Positions 1 through 6,916 of a stretch of 22,441 nucleotides of DNA are shown here, in pieces (within the stretch, counting starts at the first letter, position 1; each line of letters starts with the position of its first letter). The translations under genes and the position numbers were made by a program. The notes beneath the pieces were generated by a model that was not told where the DNA came from, ran no database searches, and was given only the letters and a program-made list of their open reading frames with translations. Origin of the DNA: a virus. Location of the stretch: the IMG/VR virus record IMGVR_UViG_3300005582_002640, positions 1 to 22,441 of that record; one strand, 5' to 3'.

Positions 1-404
1 TTGGGGTCGTTTGTTGCCACTTTTCCCTTGTACTCTTTAATACGGTTATATTCTGTAACATGATCACTTCCTGTGACCACATAGATGTTTTTGTATCCTA
101 GTTCGCAAAGATATAAAACTGTGTCAAATGGATTTGTCGATTTTCCCAATGGAAACTTAACTTTTGGAAACAACTTCTTCAGATAGTCGATCTTTGACTT
201 TTGACTGAGTGGATTTTTTTTGGTGTCCTGAGTTTTAGACACAAAGATAAAATGATCTGCTCCCTTTGCTGCGGCTTCACTTAGAACTTTATCCACAACT
301 ACCTTATGACCGATAGTTGGTGGGTTCATTCTACCGAATGCAAAAACTACACTATCTTTTTTTGCTTCATTAATCTGAGTATTGTGGTCTGAGAAGTTAA
401 ACAT
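1..404 (-). CDS. HIGH-type nucleotidyltransferase, partial (C-terminus outside window)
   Basis: An open frame begins at the ATG at 404-402 and runs off the left edge, giving about 134 residues. Near residues 24-33 it carries GRMNPPTIGH, the T-x-G-H nucleotide-binding motif of the cytidylyltransferase/NMN-adenylyltransferase superfamily. Further along come a KNPLS stretch and VVTGSDH, both typical of phage members of this fold. Such enzymes transfer an NMP to a phosphorylated substrate, but the substrate (NMN, sugar phosphate or other) cannot be read here because the C-terminal half and its ISSTxxR-type motif are missing. The start lies one base after the stop of the ligase-like gene upstream, so the two are probably co-translated. 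The superfamily is clear; the exact activity is not. Confidence 0.8.
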   Translation of the reverse strand, partial: MFNFSDHNTQINEAKKDSVVFAFGRMNPPTIGHKVVVDKVLSEAAAKGADHFIFVSKTQDTKKNPLSQKSKIDYLKKLFPKVKFPLGKSTNPFDTVLYLCELGYKNIYVVTGSDHVTEYNRIKEYKGKVATNDP

Positions 405-405
405 T

Positions 406-1620
406 TTACCTCTGATTCACCATTCGGTTTTGTTTACTAAATTCTAAACGATTAACTAGTTTAATCACCGATCCTGATCGATAGATGACAATACCTTCAG
501 GATTTGTCGGGCGAATTCCATTTTCGTCCATGAAGAAATGACCTAGTGTTGAAATGGCATACAGTTTACGCAAAAGAATTTCTTTGATATTGGCGATTTT
601 ATTATGAAGTTCAAACATTTGATCAATCTGCTTTGAATATGCATCAACGAAATCTAATTGCTTTTGCATCAACTCAGTTTTTGCTTGCTTGGCTTTGTCA
701 GTTTTTAGTTTATTTATGTCCTTTTCAAACTTACCTTGGATGTTTAGTTTGAGACTAGATGCATTAAAATTGCTCATTCCACCATTGATTGTACTATTGA
801 CATAAGGCAACAAATAATTTTCTGCTATCTCTTTCTGTGCAATTAGAGTCTTGAGGAACGGTCTTACTTTAGATGCTAGGGCTTCGCATTCCTTGAGCAT
901 CCTGATTGACATCTCTGATTCGCCGCCCTTCATAAGGGCAGGAGAGAGATCGTAGATGTTTGGATCTGTTACCCAAACATCACTCGTTTGTTTTAAAACC
1001 TTGGAATTGAAATTATAAGATACTGCCTGAATAGACTTCAGACTGTCTCCCTTATATTCAGTATGAAATGCGATTCCTAGTTTTGCTGAAGAGATTGCTG
1101 ATCCAATATCACTATTCTTCGGTACAGCGTACATGATTGTGTTTGGTTGAAATGCTATATGTGGCTTACCATCGATGTTTACTGCCTTTCTCATTTCAGC
1201 AGTAAACATCAGATCGCCTTGCAAAATCCTCTTACCAATACCAACCTTAGTGAGCATTTTCAAACACATTGCCATCTTATCAATCAAATCAGACGGCAAG
1301 CCGGATTTTCTGAGTTCGGCCTCCGTATGATATGCTTTTTGTTCTTTGGCACCGAAAACGGACTTCGTCGATACGAAGAATTTACCATTATCGGGGTTTT
1401 CGCCGCAAATGATCGCAGGCTTCCCATCCCATTTGGTGGAAACTCCCAAACTAGTATTCCCAGTTTTTAGGCTTTCGATTATATCCTTGAGGAATGCTAT
1501 TGAGTTGTCTAATCCCTTTTGTCCATAAAGGATCATCAAATCTTCAATGTGATCTAGATGCTTGTTTCTAGCGGTCTCTTCTTTGATTATCTCATGATTG
1601 TATCGTGCAAATGACAGCAT
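406..1620 (-). CDS. Polynucleotide-ligase-like nucleotidyltransferase (KxDG protein, DUF6267-like)
   Basis: This 404-residue protein has signs of the covalent nucleotidyltransferase (DNA/RNA ligase and capping enzyme) superfamily. TKWDGKP at 62-68 fits motif I with K63 as the nucleotide-accepting lysine. GDLMF at 135-139 resembles motif III. PEGIVIYR at 374-381 and IKLVNR at 386-391 resemble motifs IV and V. Between III and IV lies an unusually long stretch of about 235 residues, whose part near 240-350 is charged and helix-like. I recall T4-like cyanophages encoding comparable proteins under the label DUF6267. The ATG at 1620 has AAGGA about 8 bases upstream. The gene follows the structured element and a possible late promoter, and is adjacent to another nucleotidyltransferase. 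That it ligates or adenylates nucleic acid is inferred from motifs only. Confidence 0.72.
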   Translation of the reverse strand: MLSFARYNHEIIKEETARNKHLDHIEDLMILYGQKGLDNSIAFLKDIIESLKTGNTSLGVSTKWDGKPAIICGENPDNGKFFVSTKSVFGAKEQKAYHTEAELRKSGLPSDLIDKMAMCLKMLTKVGIGKRILQGDLMFTAEMRKAVNIDGKPHIAFQPNTIMYAVPKNSDIGSAISSAKLGIAFHTEYKGDSLKSIQAVSYNFNSKVLKQTSDVWVTDPNIYDLSPALMKGGESEMSIRMLKECEALASKVRPFLKTLIAQKEIAENYLLPYVNSTINGGMSNFNASSLKLNIQGKFEKDINKLKTDKAKQAKTELMQKQLDFVDAYSKQIDQMFELHNKIANIKEILLRKLYAISTLGHFFMDENGIRPTNPEGIVIYRSGSVIKLVNRLEFSKQNRMVNQR

Positions 1621-1645
1621 TCCCTATTCCTTTGGGTTAGTCAAT

Positions 1646-1653
1646 TATTTATT
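1646..1653 (-). promoter_or_regulatory. Possible T4-type late promoter (AATAAATA)
   Basis: On the minus strand, AATAAATA differs by one base from the T4 late-promoter consensus TATAAATA. It lies in the only sizeable intergenic region, so the transcript would start near 1640 and leave a leader of about 20 bases containing the AAGGA ribosome-binding site of the ligase-like gene. An 8-base AT-rich match is weak evidence alone; the position is what supports it. Confidence 0.35.
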
Positions 1654-1696
1654 CTGTTGTTTTGTTCTCCAAAGTGGAGGAATAAACTATCTTAAT

Positions 1697-1766
1697 ATGC
1701 CGTACAAGTGCTGCCCTTGTGTTGCTCGGGTATAAGCCGACCTGAGATGCTGACCTCCCACGGCAC
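1697..1766 (-). ncRNA. Candidate structured RNA with cloverleaf-like fold
   Basis: The 70 bases between the zinc-finger gene and the ligase-like gene can fold into a closed three-armed structure on the minus strand. GTGCCGT (1766-1760) pairs with ACGGCAT (1703-1697), seven pairs including one terminal G-U. Inside are GAG/CTC (1757-1755 with 1746-1744), TCGG/CCGA (1740-1737 with 1729-1726) around the 7-base loop CTTATAC, and ACAAG/CTTGT (1720-1716 with 1708-1704) around a 7-base loop. The last arm abuts the closing stem directly, as a T arm does. Canonical tRNA bases are absent: no T at position 8, no GG in the first loop and no TTC in the last loop. It could be a tRNA-like element, a processing or stability structure, or a degenerate tRNA. 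The pairing is seen; transcription and function are inferred. Confidence 0.4.
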
Positions 1767-1771
1767 AAATT

Positions 1772-2026
1772 TTAACTTTTAACTACTGCGTGTTTTGTCA
1801 ATACTTTCTTTATAGGCTCCATGATTTTTTCTGCTTCTTCTCCATACATTCCGTTCCTACAACTAGGATTTATGCATTGAAAGATCGGAACATTCATGAC
1901 AATTGTGGCACTAACTAAGGGTTCTGTTCTAATTTCTCCACCACTAATTTCGAAAGAAAGATCCTGCCGTGAACGAATTGTTGCACAGCCACATTTAGGG
2001 CAAGATGGACATTCTCCATTATCCAT
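1772..2026 (-). CDS. Small YgiT-type zinc-finger protein
   Basis: This 84-residue protein starts at the ATG at 2026-2024, inside an ATGGATAA overlap with the stop of the preceding gene. A longer reading upstream would only translate that gene in another frame. It has CPSCPKCGC at residues 6-14, then VPIFQC and a second cysteine pair (C-x4-C) about 50 residues into the protein, followed by GEEAEKI and a helical tail. This order matches the YgiT-type zinc finger seen in the N-terminal half of MqsA-like antitoxins, but there is no helix-turn-helix domain and no toxin partner. It probably binds one zinc ion. Its role is unknown; its place after gp41 suggests a nucleic-acid transaction or regulation. 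Confidence 0.72.
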   Translation of the reverse strand: MDNGECPSCPKCGCATIRSRQDLSFEISGGEIRTEPLVSATIVMNVPIFQCINPSCRNGMYGEEAEKIMEPIKKVLTKHAVVKS

Positions 2027-2270
2027 TTGCGAATTTGACACGGTTTTTCTTGTGGGTGCAATGACCCATCTTATCCATGTCAAGATAGTTCGAACGCTGT
2101 CGATCATCATCGTGTCCAAGTCTGTAATTGATTTCCAAGTCAGATCCTATCAATTGAGGATTATCTGCAATCAGAATTCCTAACTTTGCGAGAATGTCCT
2201 TTGCTTCAATCTGAGCATCGTCAACGCTAATTGATTCAATCGGAATATCAATATGAATTCTGTAGGGCAT
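2019..2270 (-). CDS. Small conserved-looking protein downstream of gp41, function unknown
   Basis: This 83-residue protein starts at the ATG at 2270-2268, two bases after the gp41 stop, with GGGGAG as a strong ribosome-binding site inside the last gp41 codons. A TTG five codons upstream is a poorer start. It begins with PYRIHIDIPIESISVDDAQIEA-like amphipathic sequence (beta strand, then helix), has a central AKDILAKLGI helix, and ends hydrophilic and basic with no membrane segment. I do not recognise the family. Tight coupling to the helicase gene and to the zinc-finger gene downstream suggests a small accessory protein of the replication module, which is inference from position only. Confidence 0.75.
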   Translation of the reverse strand: MPYRIHIDIPIESISVDDAQIEAKDILAKLGILIADNPQLIGSDLEINYRLGHDDDRQRSNYLDMDKMGHCTHKKNRVKFANG

Positions 2271-2272
2271 TT

Positions 2273-3688
2273 TTACTCTCCCCAACCTGACAAAGATCTG
2301 GGCTTCTTGATTTTGAACTTACTCATGTCTTCCTCGTCATCGACAGATTCCTTTTCCTTTCCTATTTGCTCAAACAACACTTGGTCATCTTCTTGTACAT
2401 CATACAGTTTCATCTTGGATCTGTCAATACCTAAAATGAATCTTCTGTGAAGAGTTGGATCATTATATCTGTTCTTCAGTTGTTTAACCATGATTTGGCC
2501 TGACTCATCAAGTTGCTCGGTTGCAATAATAGCAAACATCAAATCTGCTGTTGCTGGTAGCCCGAATGACTCCGATGTATCAGTTAGTTCCACATCAGTA
2601 TTCGAAAATCCCGATCTATTCGTTTGTGTTGCGGTAAATATTGGGAAACCGAATTCAACCGCAAGTCCCCGTAATTCCTCTGCGATTGCTTTAATATAAG
2701 TATATGAGTTAACATTTGCTCCCGCTTTGAACCGACTTGAAGCACAAATGTTCAAGTAATCAATAAACAAGACATCGGGAAGAAAGTTCTTCTTGAGTTT
2801 CAACTCGTTTAAAAGGTGACGGAAATGATCTACATTTGCTGTAGCAGTTGGATATTCTTTAATGATCAACTTGCCCGTCATACCAGAAGTGACCTTGGAC
2901 AACTTACGGTCATAAATATCTTTTGGTAGTTTCTTGAGTTCATCCACAGGAATATCCATCAGGTTGGCATCAATGCGCTCTGCAATACGCTCCTCTGCCA
3001 TTTCACAGGTAATATACAATACATTCTTATTTATTGTCAGGCAGTTGGCCGCATGGTGACACATGAATAGACTCTTACCCACACCCGTTCCCGCCAATAT
3101 GACATTAAGAGTTTTGTTTGGGACACCACCATTGGTGATTTTGTTGAGGAATTCAAGATCAAATGGAGTCTTTTGCTCAACTCTATGATAAAACTCAAAT
3201 CGTTTATCAGCATCTTCTACGAAGTCGTGACCAATACTAGCATCAAAAGATACACTGAGTGCCTCAGTTAGAATCTCAGGAATAGCATTTCGTGATTTCC
3301 CCTTGGACTTCTTCTCGTCCAATAATTGAATAGACTCCATCAAAGCATTATAGACCGCTTTGTCCTTACAGAACTTCTCAGTCTGATCTATAAGCCAATC
3401 TATTTCATTAGTAACATCCTTAGAAACCATCAGAGTGTCGATAAGTTTAGAGCAGTTATCGTACTCACCCTGAGAAACACCATCTTGTTCAGATAGAATG
3501 ATGTTTAATGCTTCTGTTGTTGGAGAGGAAGAATATTTCTGAATAAATGATTCGATGCTCTGAAAGAGTCTACGATCACATGGGTCATGAAAATAGTCAC
3601 TCCTGAGAAATGGAAGGACACGCCGAGTGTATTCGTCATTATAAAGCAGATTACGCAATATAACGAGTTCGATTTTATCGTTTGGCAT
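2273..3688 (-). CDS. 41: Replicative DNA helicase, T4 gp41/DnaB type
   Basis: This 471-residue protein matches T4 gp41 in length and layout. A helical N-terminal domain (about 1-165) includes the LSVSFDASIGHD segment, close to the gp41 LSISFDSYVGHD. The RecA-fold motor has Walker A GTGVGKS at 200-206, a CEMAEERIAERIDAN helix near 228-242, and Walker B DVLFIDYL at 305-312. SYTYIKAIAEELRGLAVEF and GLPATADLMFAI follow, both nearly as in gp41. It forms the hexameric 5'-3' helicase of the phage replisome and normally works with a primase and a gp59-like loader, neither of which is in this window. The ATG at 3688 is the only reasonable start but has no Shine-Dalgarno sequence and sits 8 bases after a TATAAT box. 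In T4 uvsX lies close by; here the glycan island separates them. Confidence 0.97.
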   Translation of the reverse strand: MPNDKIELVILRNLLYNDEYTRRVLPFLRSDYFHDPCDRRLFQSIESFIQKYSSSPTTEALNIILSEQDGVSQGEYDNCSKLIDTLMVSKDVTNEIDWLIDQTEKFCKDKAVYNALMESIQLLDEKKSKGKSRNAIPEILTEALSVSFDASIGHDFVEDADKRFEFYHRVEQKTPFDLEFLNKITNGGVPNKTLNVILAGTGVGKSLFMCHHAANCLTINKNVLYITCEMAEERIAERIDANLMDIPVDELKKLPKDIYDRKLSKVTSGMTGKLIIKEYPTATANVDHFRHLLNELKLKKNFLPDVLFIDYLNICASSRFKAGANVNSYTYIKAIAEELRGLAVEFGFPIFTATQTNRSGFSNTDVELTDTSESFGLPATADLMFAIIATEQLDESGQIMVKQLKNRYNDPTLHRRFILGIDRSKMKLYDVQEDDQVLFEQIGKEKESVDDEEDMSKFKIKKPRSLSGWGE

Positions 3689-3696
3689 TTGATTTT

Positions 3697-3724
3697 ATTA
3701 TACAGAAAAATTCACTAAAGTCAA
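3697..3724 (-). promoter_or_regulatory. Sigma70-type promoter of gp41 (TTGACT-N16-TATAAT)
   Basis: On the minus strand TTGACT (3724-3719) is followed after 16 bases by a perfect TATAAT (3702-3697). The expected start site is about 3690, only one or two bases before the gp41 ATG at 3688, so the transcript would be leaderless or almost so. It lies just after the last gene of the glycan island and lets the helicase be expressed independently of it. Confidence 0.8.
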
Positions 3725-3743
3725 CACATTTTAACTAAATTCA

Positions 3744-4646
3744 TTACAAATTTTGTGAAATCCACTGATCAATACTTGTGTTTGCTTTCCAACCAAGATG
3801 TGTTTTAGCCTTGGTACAGTCGGAAAGAGTCACCCTAGCCTCTCCTTCCCGTGGAGGAATATGCACACTTTTTCCGCCAATCATTTTTGCAATATCGTTT
3901 ACGGAATGGTTTGTTTCCGTCCCGATGTTGTAAATCTGACCCCATATGTAGTCGTCTGATGGTATGAAAGTAGACGCTAGAATATTTGCTTCAACAACAT
4001 CGCTTACATGAACAAAATCCCGCCTCTGCTCTCCATCACCCACAATCGTCATTTCGTTTCCCGCAGATTTTTGTCGCAAGAAAACTCCAACAACAGGAGC
4101 ATACTGCCCACGAATAGGTTGTCTCTCTCCATACACATTGAAGTACCTGAAAATCAGAGTCTGTAGTCCATACAATCTACTATACATTTTGCACAGTTCT
4201 TCACCACCTACTTTGGTTACAGAGTATGGATTCAGACAATCAGTCGGCATCGTTTCTATGTTTGGATACGGATTAGCAAGTCCGTATGCTGATGATGTGG
4301 AAGAATAAATTACTCGCTTAACTCCACACACTCTGGCGCACTGCAATACGGTTGCCGTTCCTGTTAGGTTGGTTTCGACAGCCTTGACAGGATCACTTAT
4401 GCAATTCTGAATTCGTGATTCAGCAGCCATGTGAAACACGACATCTTGATGCTCGTAGAGTTTACGAGTCATGGTGTAATCCATTATGCAGTATTGATAG
4501 TTCTTTGCTAGAGGATTCCAATAGAACTGCTCGTTTGATTCCGCTGACTCATTGTCGATCACGGTTACATCGTGACCTTCAGAAATCAGCCGATCCACTA
4601 GATTTGAACCTATGAATCCTGCTCCACCAGTTACTAATGCTTTCAC
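3744..4646 (-). CDS. NAD-dependent sugar-nucleotide epimerase, GalE/WbpP-like SDR
   Basis: This 300-residue extended short-chain dehydrogenase has the NAD-binding GGAGFIGS at 7-14, SSTSSAYG near 115-122 supplying the catalytic Ser/Thr, and YSVTK at 141-145 with Y141 and K145. FRYFNVYGERQ and RRDFVHVSDV, the usual substrate-side signatures of UDP-hexose and UDP-HexNAc 4-epimerases, follow. The likely reaction is C4 epimerisation of a nucleotide sugar; the exact sugar cannot be read. The start is the GTG at 4646, with AGGA nine bases upstream. It is the last gene of the glycan island and is preceded by a 46-base spacer, the longest gap inside the island. Related SDR members act as 4,6-dehydratases or decarboxylases, so 4-epimerase is the best rather than the only reading. 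Confidence 0.88.
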   Translation of the reverse strand: MKALVTGGAGFIGSNLVDRLISEGHDVTVIDNESAESNEQFYWNPLAKNYQYCIMDYTMTRKLYEHQDVVFHMAAESRIQNCISDPVKAVETNLTGTATVLQCARVCGVKRVIYSSTSSAYGLANPYPNIETMPTDCLNPYSVTKVGGEELCKMYSRLYGLQTLIFRYFNVYGERQPIRGQYAPVVGVFLRQKSAGNEMTIVGDGEQRRDFVHVSDVVEANILASTFIPSDDYIWGQIYNIGTETNHSVNDIAKMIGGKSVHIPPREGEARVTLSDCTKAKTHLGWKANTSIDQWISQNL

Positions 4647-4692
4647 TCTTCGGTTTCCTCATAAAGTTTTTGTTGATATTTTTCAGTTATGG

Positions 4693-6009
4693 TCAGCGGT
4701 CTTTCATAAATTGAGCCAGAATTTTTTCAATGTAGTCAATTTGAGGGTCTGTAATTCTTGGACTGGTTCCCAAGAAGAAAGTGTTGATAGTAGCAGTAGT
4801 TGCGTTAGGGAAATCTTTAATCGGATCTCCTGTTGACAGATGTGCATAACCAGGCTGCAACAAAATGTTTCCCCCGAAGTAATTTCTGGTCTGAATCTTG
4901 TTGTCCTCAAAGAACATTGTCAATTCTGTTCTCTTGAAACCAGCATCTGCCTTGACTGTGATCGGAAAGGCAAACCAAGAAGGATCGGCCCCATCTGTTG
5001 CTTTCGGAAGAATGAACTTACTTTCGTAATTAGAGAAAATTTTAAGCAGCCTTCGGTAGTTATACTTTCGGGTTTCAATGATTTTGTCCAACTTTTCTAG
5101 TTGAACAAGACCCATTGCAGCCTGTAGGTCCAATGGCTTTAAATTGTATCCTATTTCTTCATACACATACTTGTGATCAAAGATTTCATCTGGCAGAGAA
5201 GGTAACCAATTACTAAATCTCTTCTTGCACATACCATTTTTCAAGCAAGAAGCCGCCTTTCCCGAACAATAGCAGCCACGACCCCACTCCCGCAGACTCT
5301 TGAGAACCATTTCTTGTTCTCTAGTCTTGGTGGCTATAAAACCGCCTTCCCCCATCGTTATGTGGTGGGCTGGATAGAACGAACAAGTAGACATTTCTCC
5401 AAACGAACCTAGTGCTTGTCCCTTGTATGTGCTTCCAAGAGCATCACAACAATCTTCTACTAGAATAAGGTTATACCGATGAACAATATCCATTACAGCA
5501 TCCATGTTTGGAGGATTTCCCAAAACATGGGCAAACACCAGTGCGCTTGCTCCATTTTTTGCTGCTGCTTCTAGTTGTTCAATGTTTAGATTCAGAGTAT
5601 CCAATTCAATGTCAATGAATACTGGCGTGAATCCGTTTTGAATAATAGGATTGATTGTTGTTGGAAATCCGGCAACAGGAGTAATTATCTTCGATCCCTT
5701 CGGCAGATCCCACAATTTCTTGGAACCAAGAGCAGTAATCATGAGAAGATTTGCACTAGAGCCACTATTGGTCAAACATCCATGTTCTTTTCCAAGACGC
5801 TTAGGAAACTTGTTCTCAAAACGAATCCCATTCTCTCCGAGAGCAAGCCAGCCGCCAAGCAAACAATCTATTACCGCAATATATTCTTTTTCGTCCAAAA
5901 CAGAGCCAGAGTACTGAACCCAATCAGTACCAGCAACCCAATTCTCGGATTTTGATTTTACGATCTCGGTGACGAGATCATTAATCATCTTCTGCTTGTC
6001 CTGCTGCAT
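4693..6009 (-). CDS. rfbH: RfbH/DdhC-type CDP-4-keto-6-deoxyglucose 3-dehydrase (E1)
   Basis: This 438-residue protein of the DegT/DnrJ fold has almost the same length as bacterial RfbH (about 437). In YPAHHITMGEGG the first His (residue 215) occupies the place of the PLP-binding lysine. This replacement marks the PMP-dependent 3-dehydrases, which remove the C3 hydroxyl on the way to 3,6-dideoxyhexoses. The iron-sulfur ligands are also present: Cys188, then 57 residues, Cys246-x-Cys248, and Cys261. The last spacing is 12 residues instead of the usual 7, so the cluster loop has a 5-residue insertion. The C-terminal part has EIGYNLKPLDLQAAMGL, typical of the family. The ATG at 6009 follows the upstream stop by five bases. 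The partner reductase (RfbI/E3) and a CDP-glucose 4,6-dehydratase are not in the window, so a host or distant gene must supply them. Confidence 0.92.
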   Translation of the reverse strand: MQQDKQKMINDLVTEIVKSKSENWVAGTDWVQYSGSVLDEKEYIAVIDCLLGGWLALGENGIRFENKFPKRLGKEHGCLTNSGSSANLLMITALGSKKLWDLPKGSKIITPVAGFPTTINPIIQNGFTPVFIDIELDTLNLNIEQLEAAAKNGASALVFAHVLGNPPNMDAVMDIVHRYNLILVEDCCDALGSTYKGQALGSFGEMSTCSFYPAHHITMGEGGFIATKTREQEMVLKSLREWGRGCYCSGKAASCLKNGMCKKRFSNWLPSLPDEIFDHKYVYEEIGYNLKPLDLQAAMGLVQLEKLDKIIETRKYNYRRLLKIFSNYESKFILPKATDGADPSWFAFPITVKADAGFKRTELTMFFEDNKIQTRNYFGGNILLQPGYAHLSTGDPIKDFPNATTATINTFFLGTSPRITDPQIDYIEKILAQFMKDR

Positions 6010-6014
6010 GATAT

Positions 6015-6914
6015 TCAATTCCACCACTTGTTTATTCCCTTCTTATATTCAGGTTCCCATCCAGTTGTTAATTTAATCTTGGTAGTGTCGAGTGAGTATC
6101 TTACATCCTGACCCCAACGATTAGGAACAAACTGTATACCTTCTTCTTTAGTTTTACCAAAGGAACTAAGAAGATCAATGGCAACATCAAGGTTTGTCAT
6201 GTGATTATCTGCACCAATATTAAATGTGGAATTTTTAACCTTCGATTTTATCAATGAATATATTGCTTTTACATTATCTGTTACATAAATCCAATCCCGA
6301 ACATACGAACCATCCCCATGTAAAGGAATTTTCTTCCCATTATTAATACAATCGAGGCTTTTTGGAATTAGTTTTTCATAATATTGTCTTGGTCCATAGT
6401 TGTTAGAACTCCGTGTAATAATATAGTCTATCCCATATGTTCTGTGGTAACTAAAGACAAGCATCTCAGCGGATGCTTTTGATGCGGAGTAAGGATTACT
6501 TGGCATTAGTCTATCGTTTTCTTTGAAAGACGAACCCGCAGTGTCTCCATAGACTTCATCTGTACTTATATGAAAAAACACAGGTCTTTCGTGTTCAGAC
6601 TTACCTCTGATTATCTCAAGTAGATTGTGTACTCCTAAGATATTACTCTTGATGAACGGAACAGTATCATTTATAGAGTTATCAACATGAGTCTCCGCAG
6701 CAAAATTAACAACATAATCGCACGACGGTAAATGCTTGACTTCACAAATATCTTGTTTGATGTGCTTATAATTCGGATTGTTATCAAATGGGAGGTTTTG
6801 ATTGGCACAATAAGTTACACAGTCATAATCAATGATTGTGTCTCCATTTTTGAGAGCCAACTCAACAAAGTGACTTCCAATAAATCCTCTACCACCAGTT
6901 ACTACTAGTCTCAT
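6015..6914 (-). CDS. rmlB: NDP-glucose 4,6-dehydratase, RmlB-like SDR
   Basis: This 299-residue SDR has GGRGFIGS at 7-14, AAETHVDNSI near 72-81 and STDEVYGD at 117-124 with the dehydratase signature T118-D119-E120. YSASK at 142-146 gives Y142 and K146, and RSSNNYGPRQYYEKLIPK is close to canonical RmlB. It should oxidise C4 of a dTDP- (or CDP-) glucose, eliminate water across C5-C6 and leave a 4-keto-6-deoxy sugar, the substrate type required by the RfbH-like enzyme downstream. It is about 40-50 residues shorter than usual RmlB, mainly in loops. The ATG at 6914 is preferred because AAAGG lies 6 bases upstream; a TTG at 6920 overlaps the previous stop. Nucleotide specificity cannot be decided by eye. 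Confidence 0.9.
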   Translation of the reverse strand: MRLVVTGGRGFIGSHFVELALKNGDTIIDYDCVTYCANQNLPFDNNPNYKHIKQDICEVKHLPSCDYVVNFAAETHVDNSINDTVPFIKSNILGVHNLLEIIRGKSEHERPVFFHISTDEVYGDTAGSSFKENDRLMPSNPYSASKASAEMLVFSYHRTYGIDYIITRSSNNYGPRQYYEKLIPKSLDCINNGKKIPLHGDGSYVRDWIYVTDNVKAIYSLIKSKVKNSTFNIGADNHMTNLDVAIDLLSSFGKTKEEGIQFVPNRWGQDVRYSLDTTKIKLTTGWEPEYKKGINKWWN

Positions 6915-6916
6915 GA

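Noticed and set aside
1664-1680. Intrinsic terminator at the CTCC/GGAG hairpin
   Set aside because: The stem has only four pairs and, on the coding strand, is followed by an A-rich stretch instead of a T run.
1697-1766. A genuine tRNA gene
   Set aside because: The arms fit a cloverleaf, but T8, the GG of the D loop, and the TTC of the T loop are missing, and no encoded CCA follows. It is reported only as a structured candidate.
1769-1801. A sigma70 promoter upstream of the structured element (TTGACA at 1801-1796)
   Set aside because: The only acceptable -10 (TAAAAT) is 21 bases away, too far; the TTGACA is explained by Leu-Thr codons of the zinc-finger gene.
1772-2026. An antitoxin of an MqsRA-type toxin-antitoxin pair
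   Set aside because: The zinc finger resembles the MqsA N-terminal part, but there is no helix-turn-helix domain, and the neighbouring 83-residue protein does not resemble the MqsR toxin.
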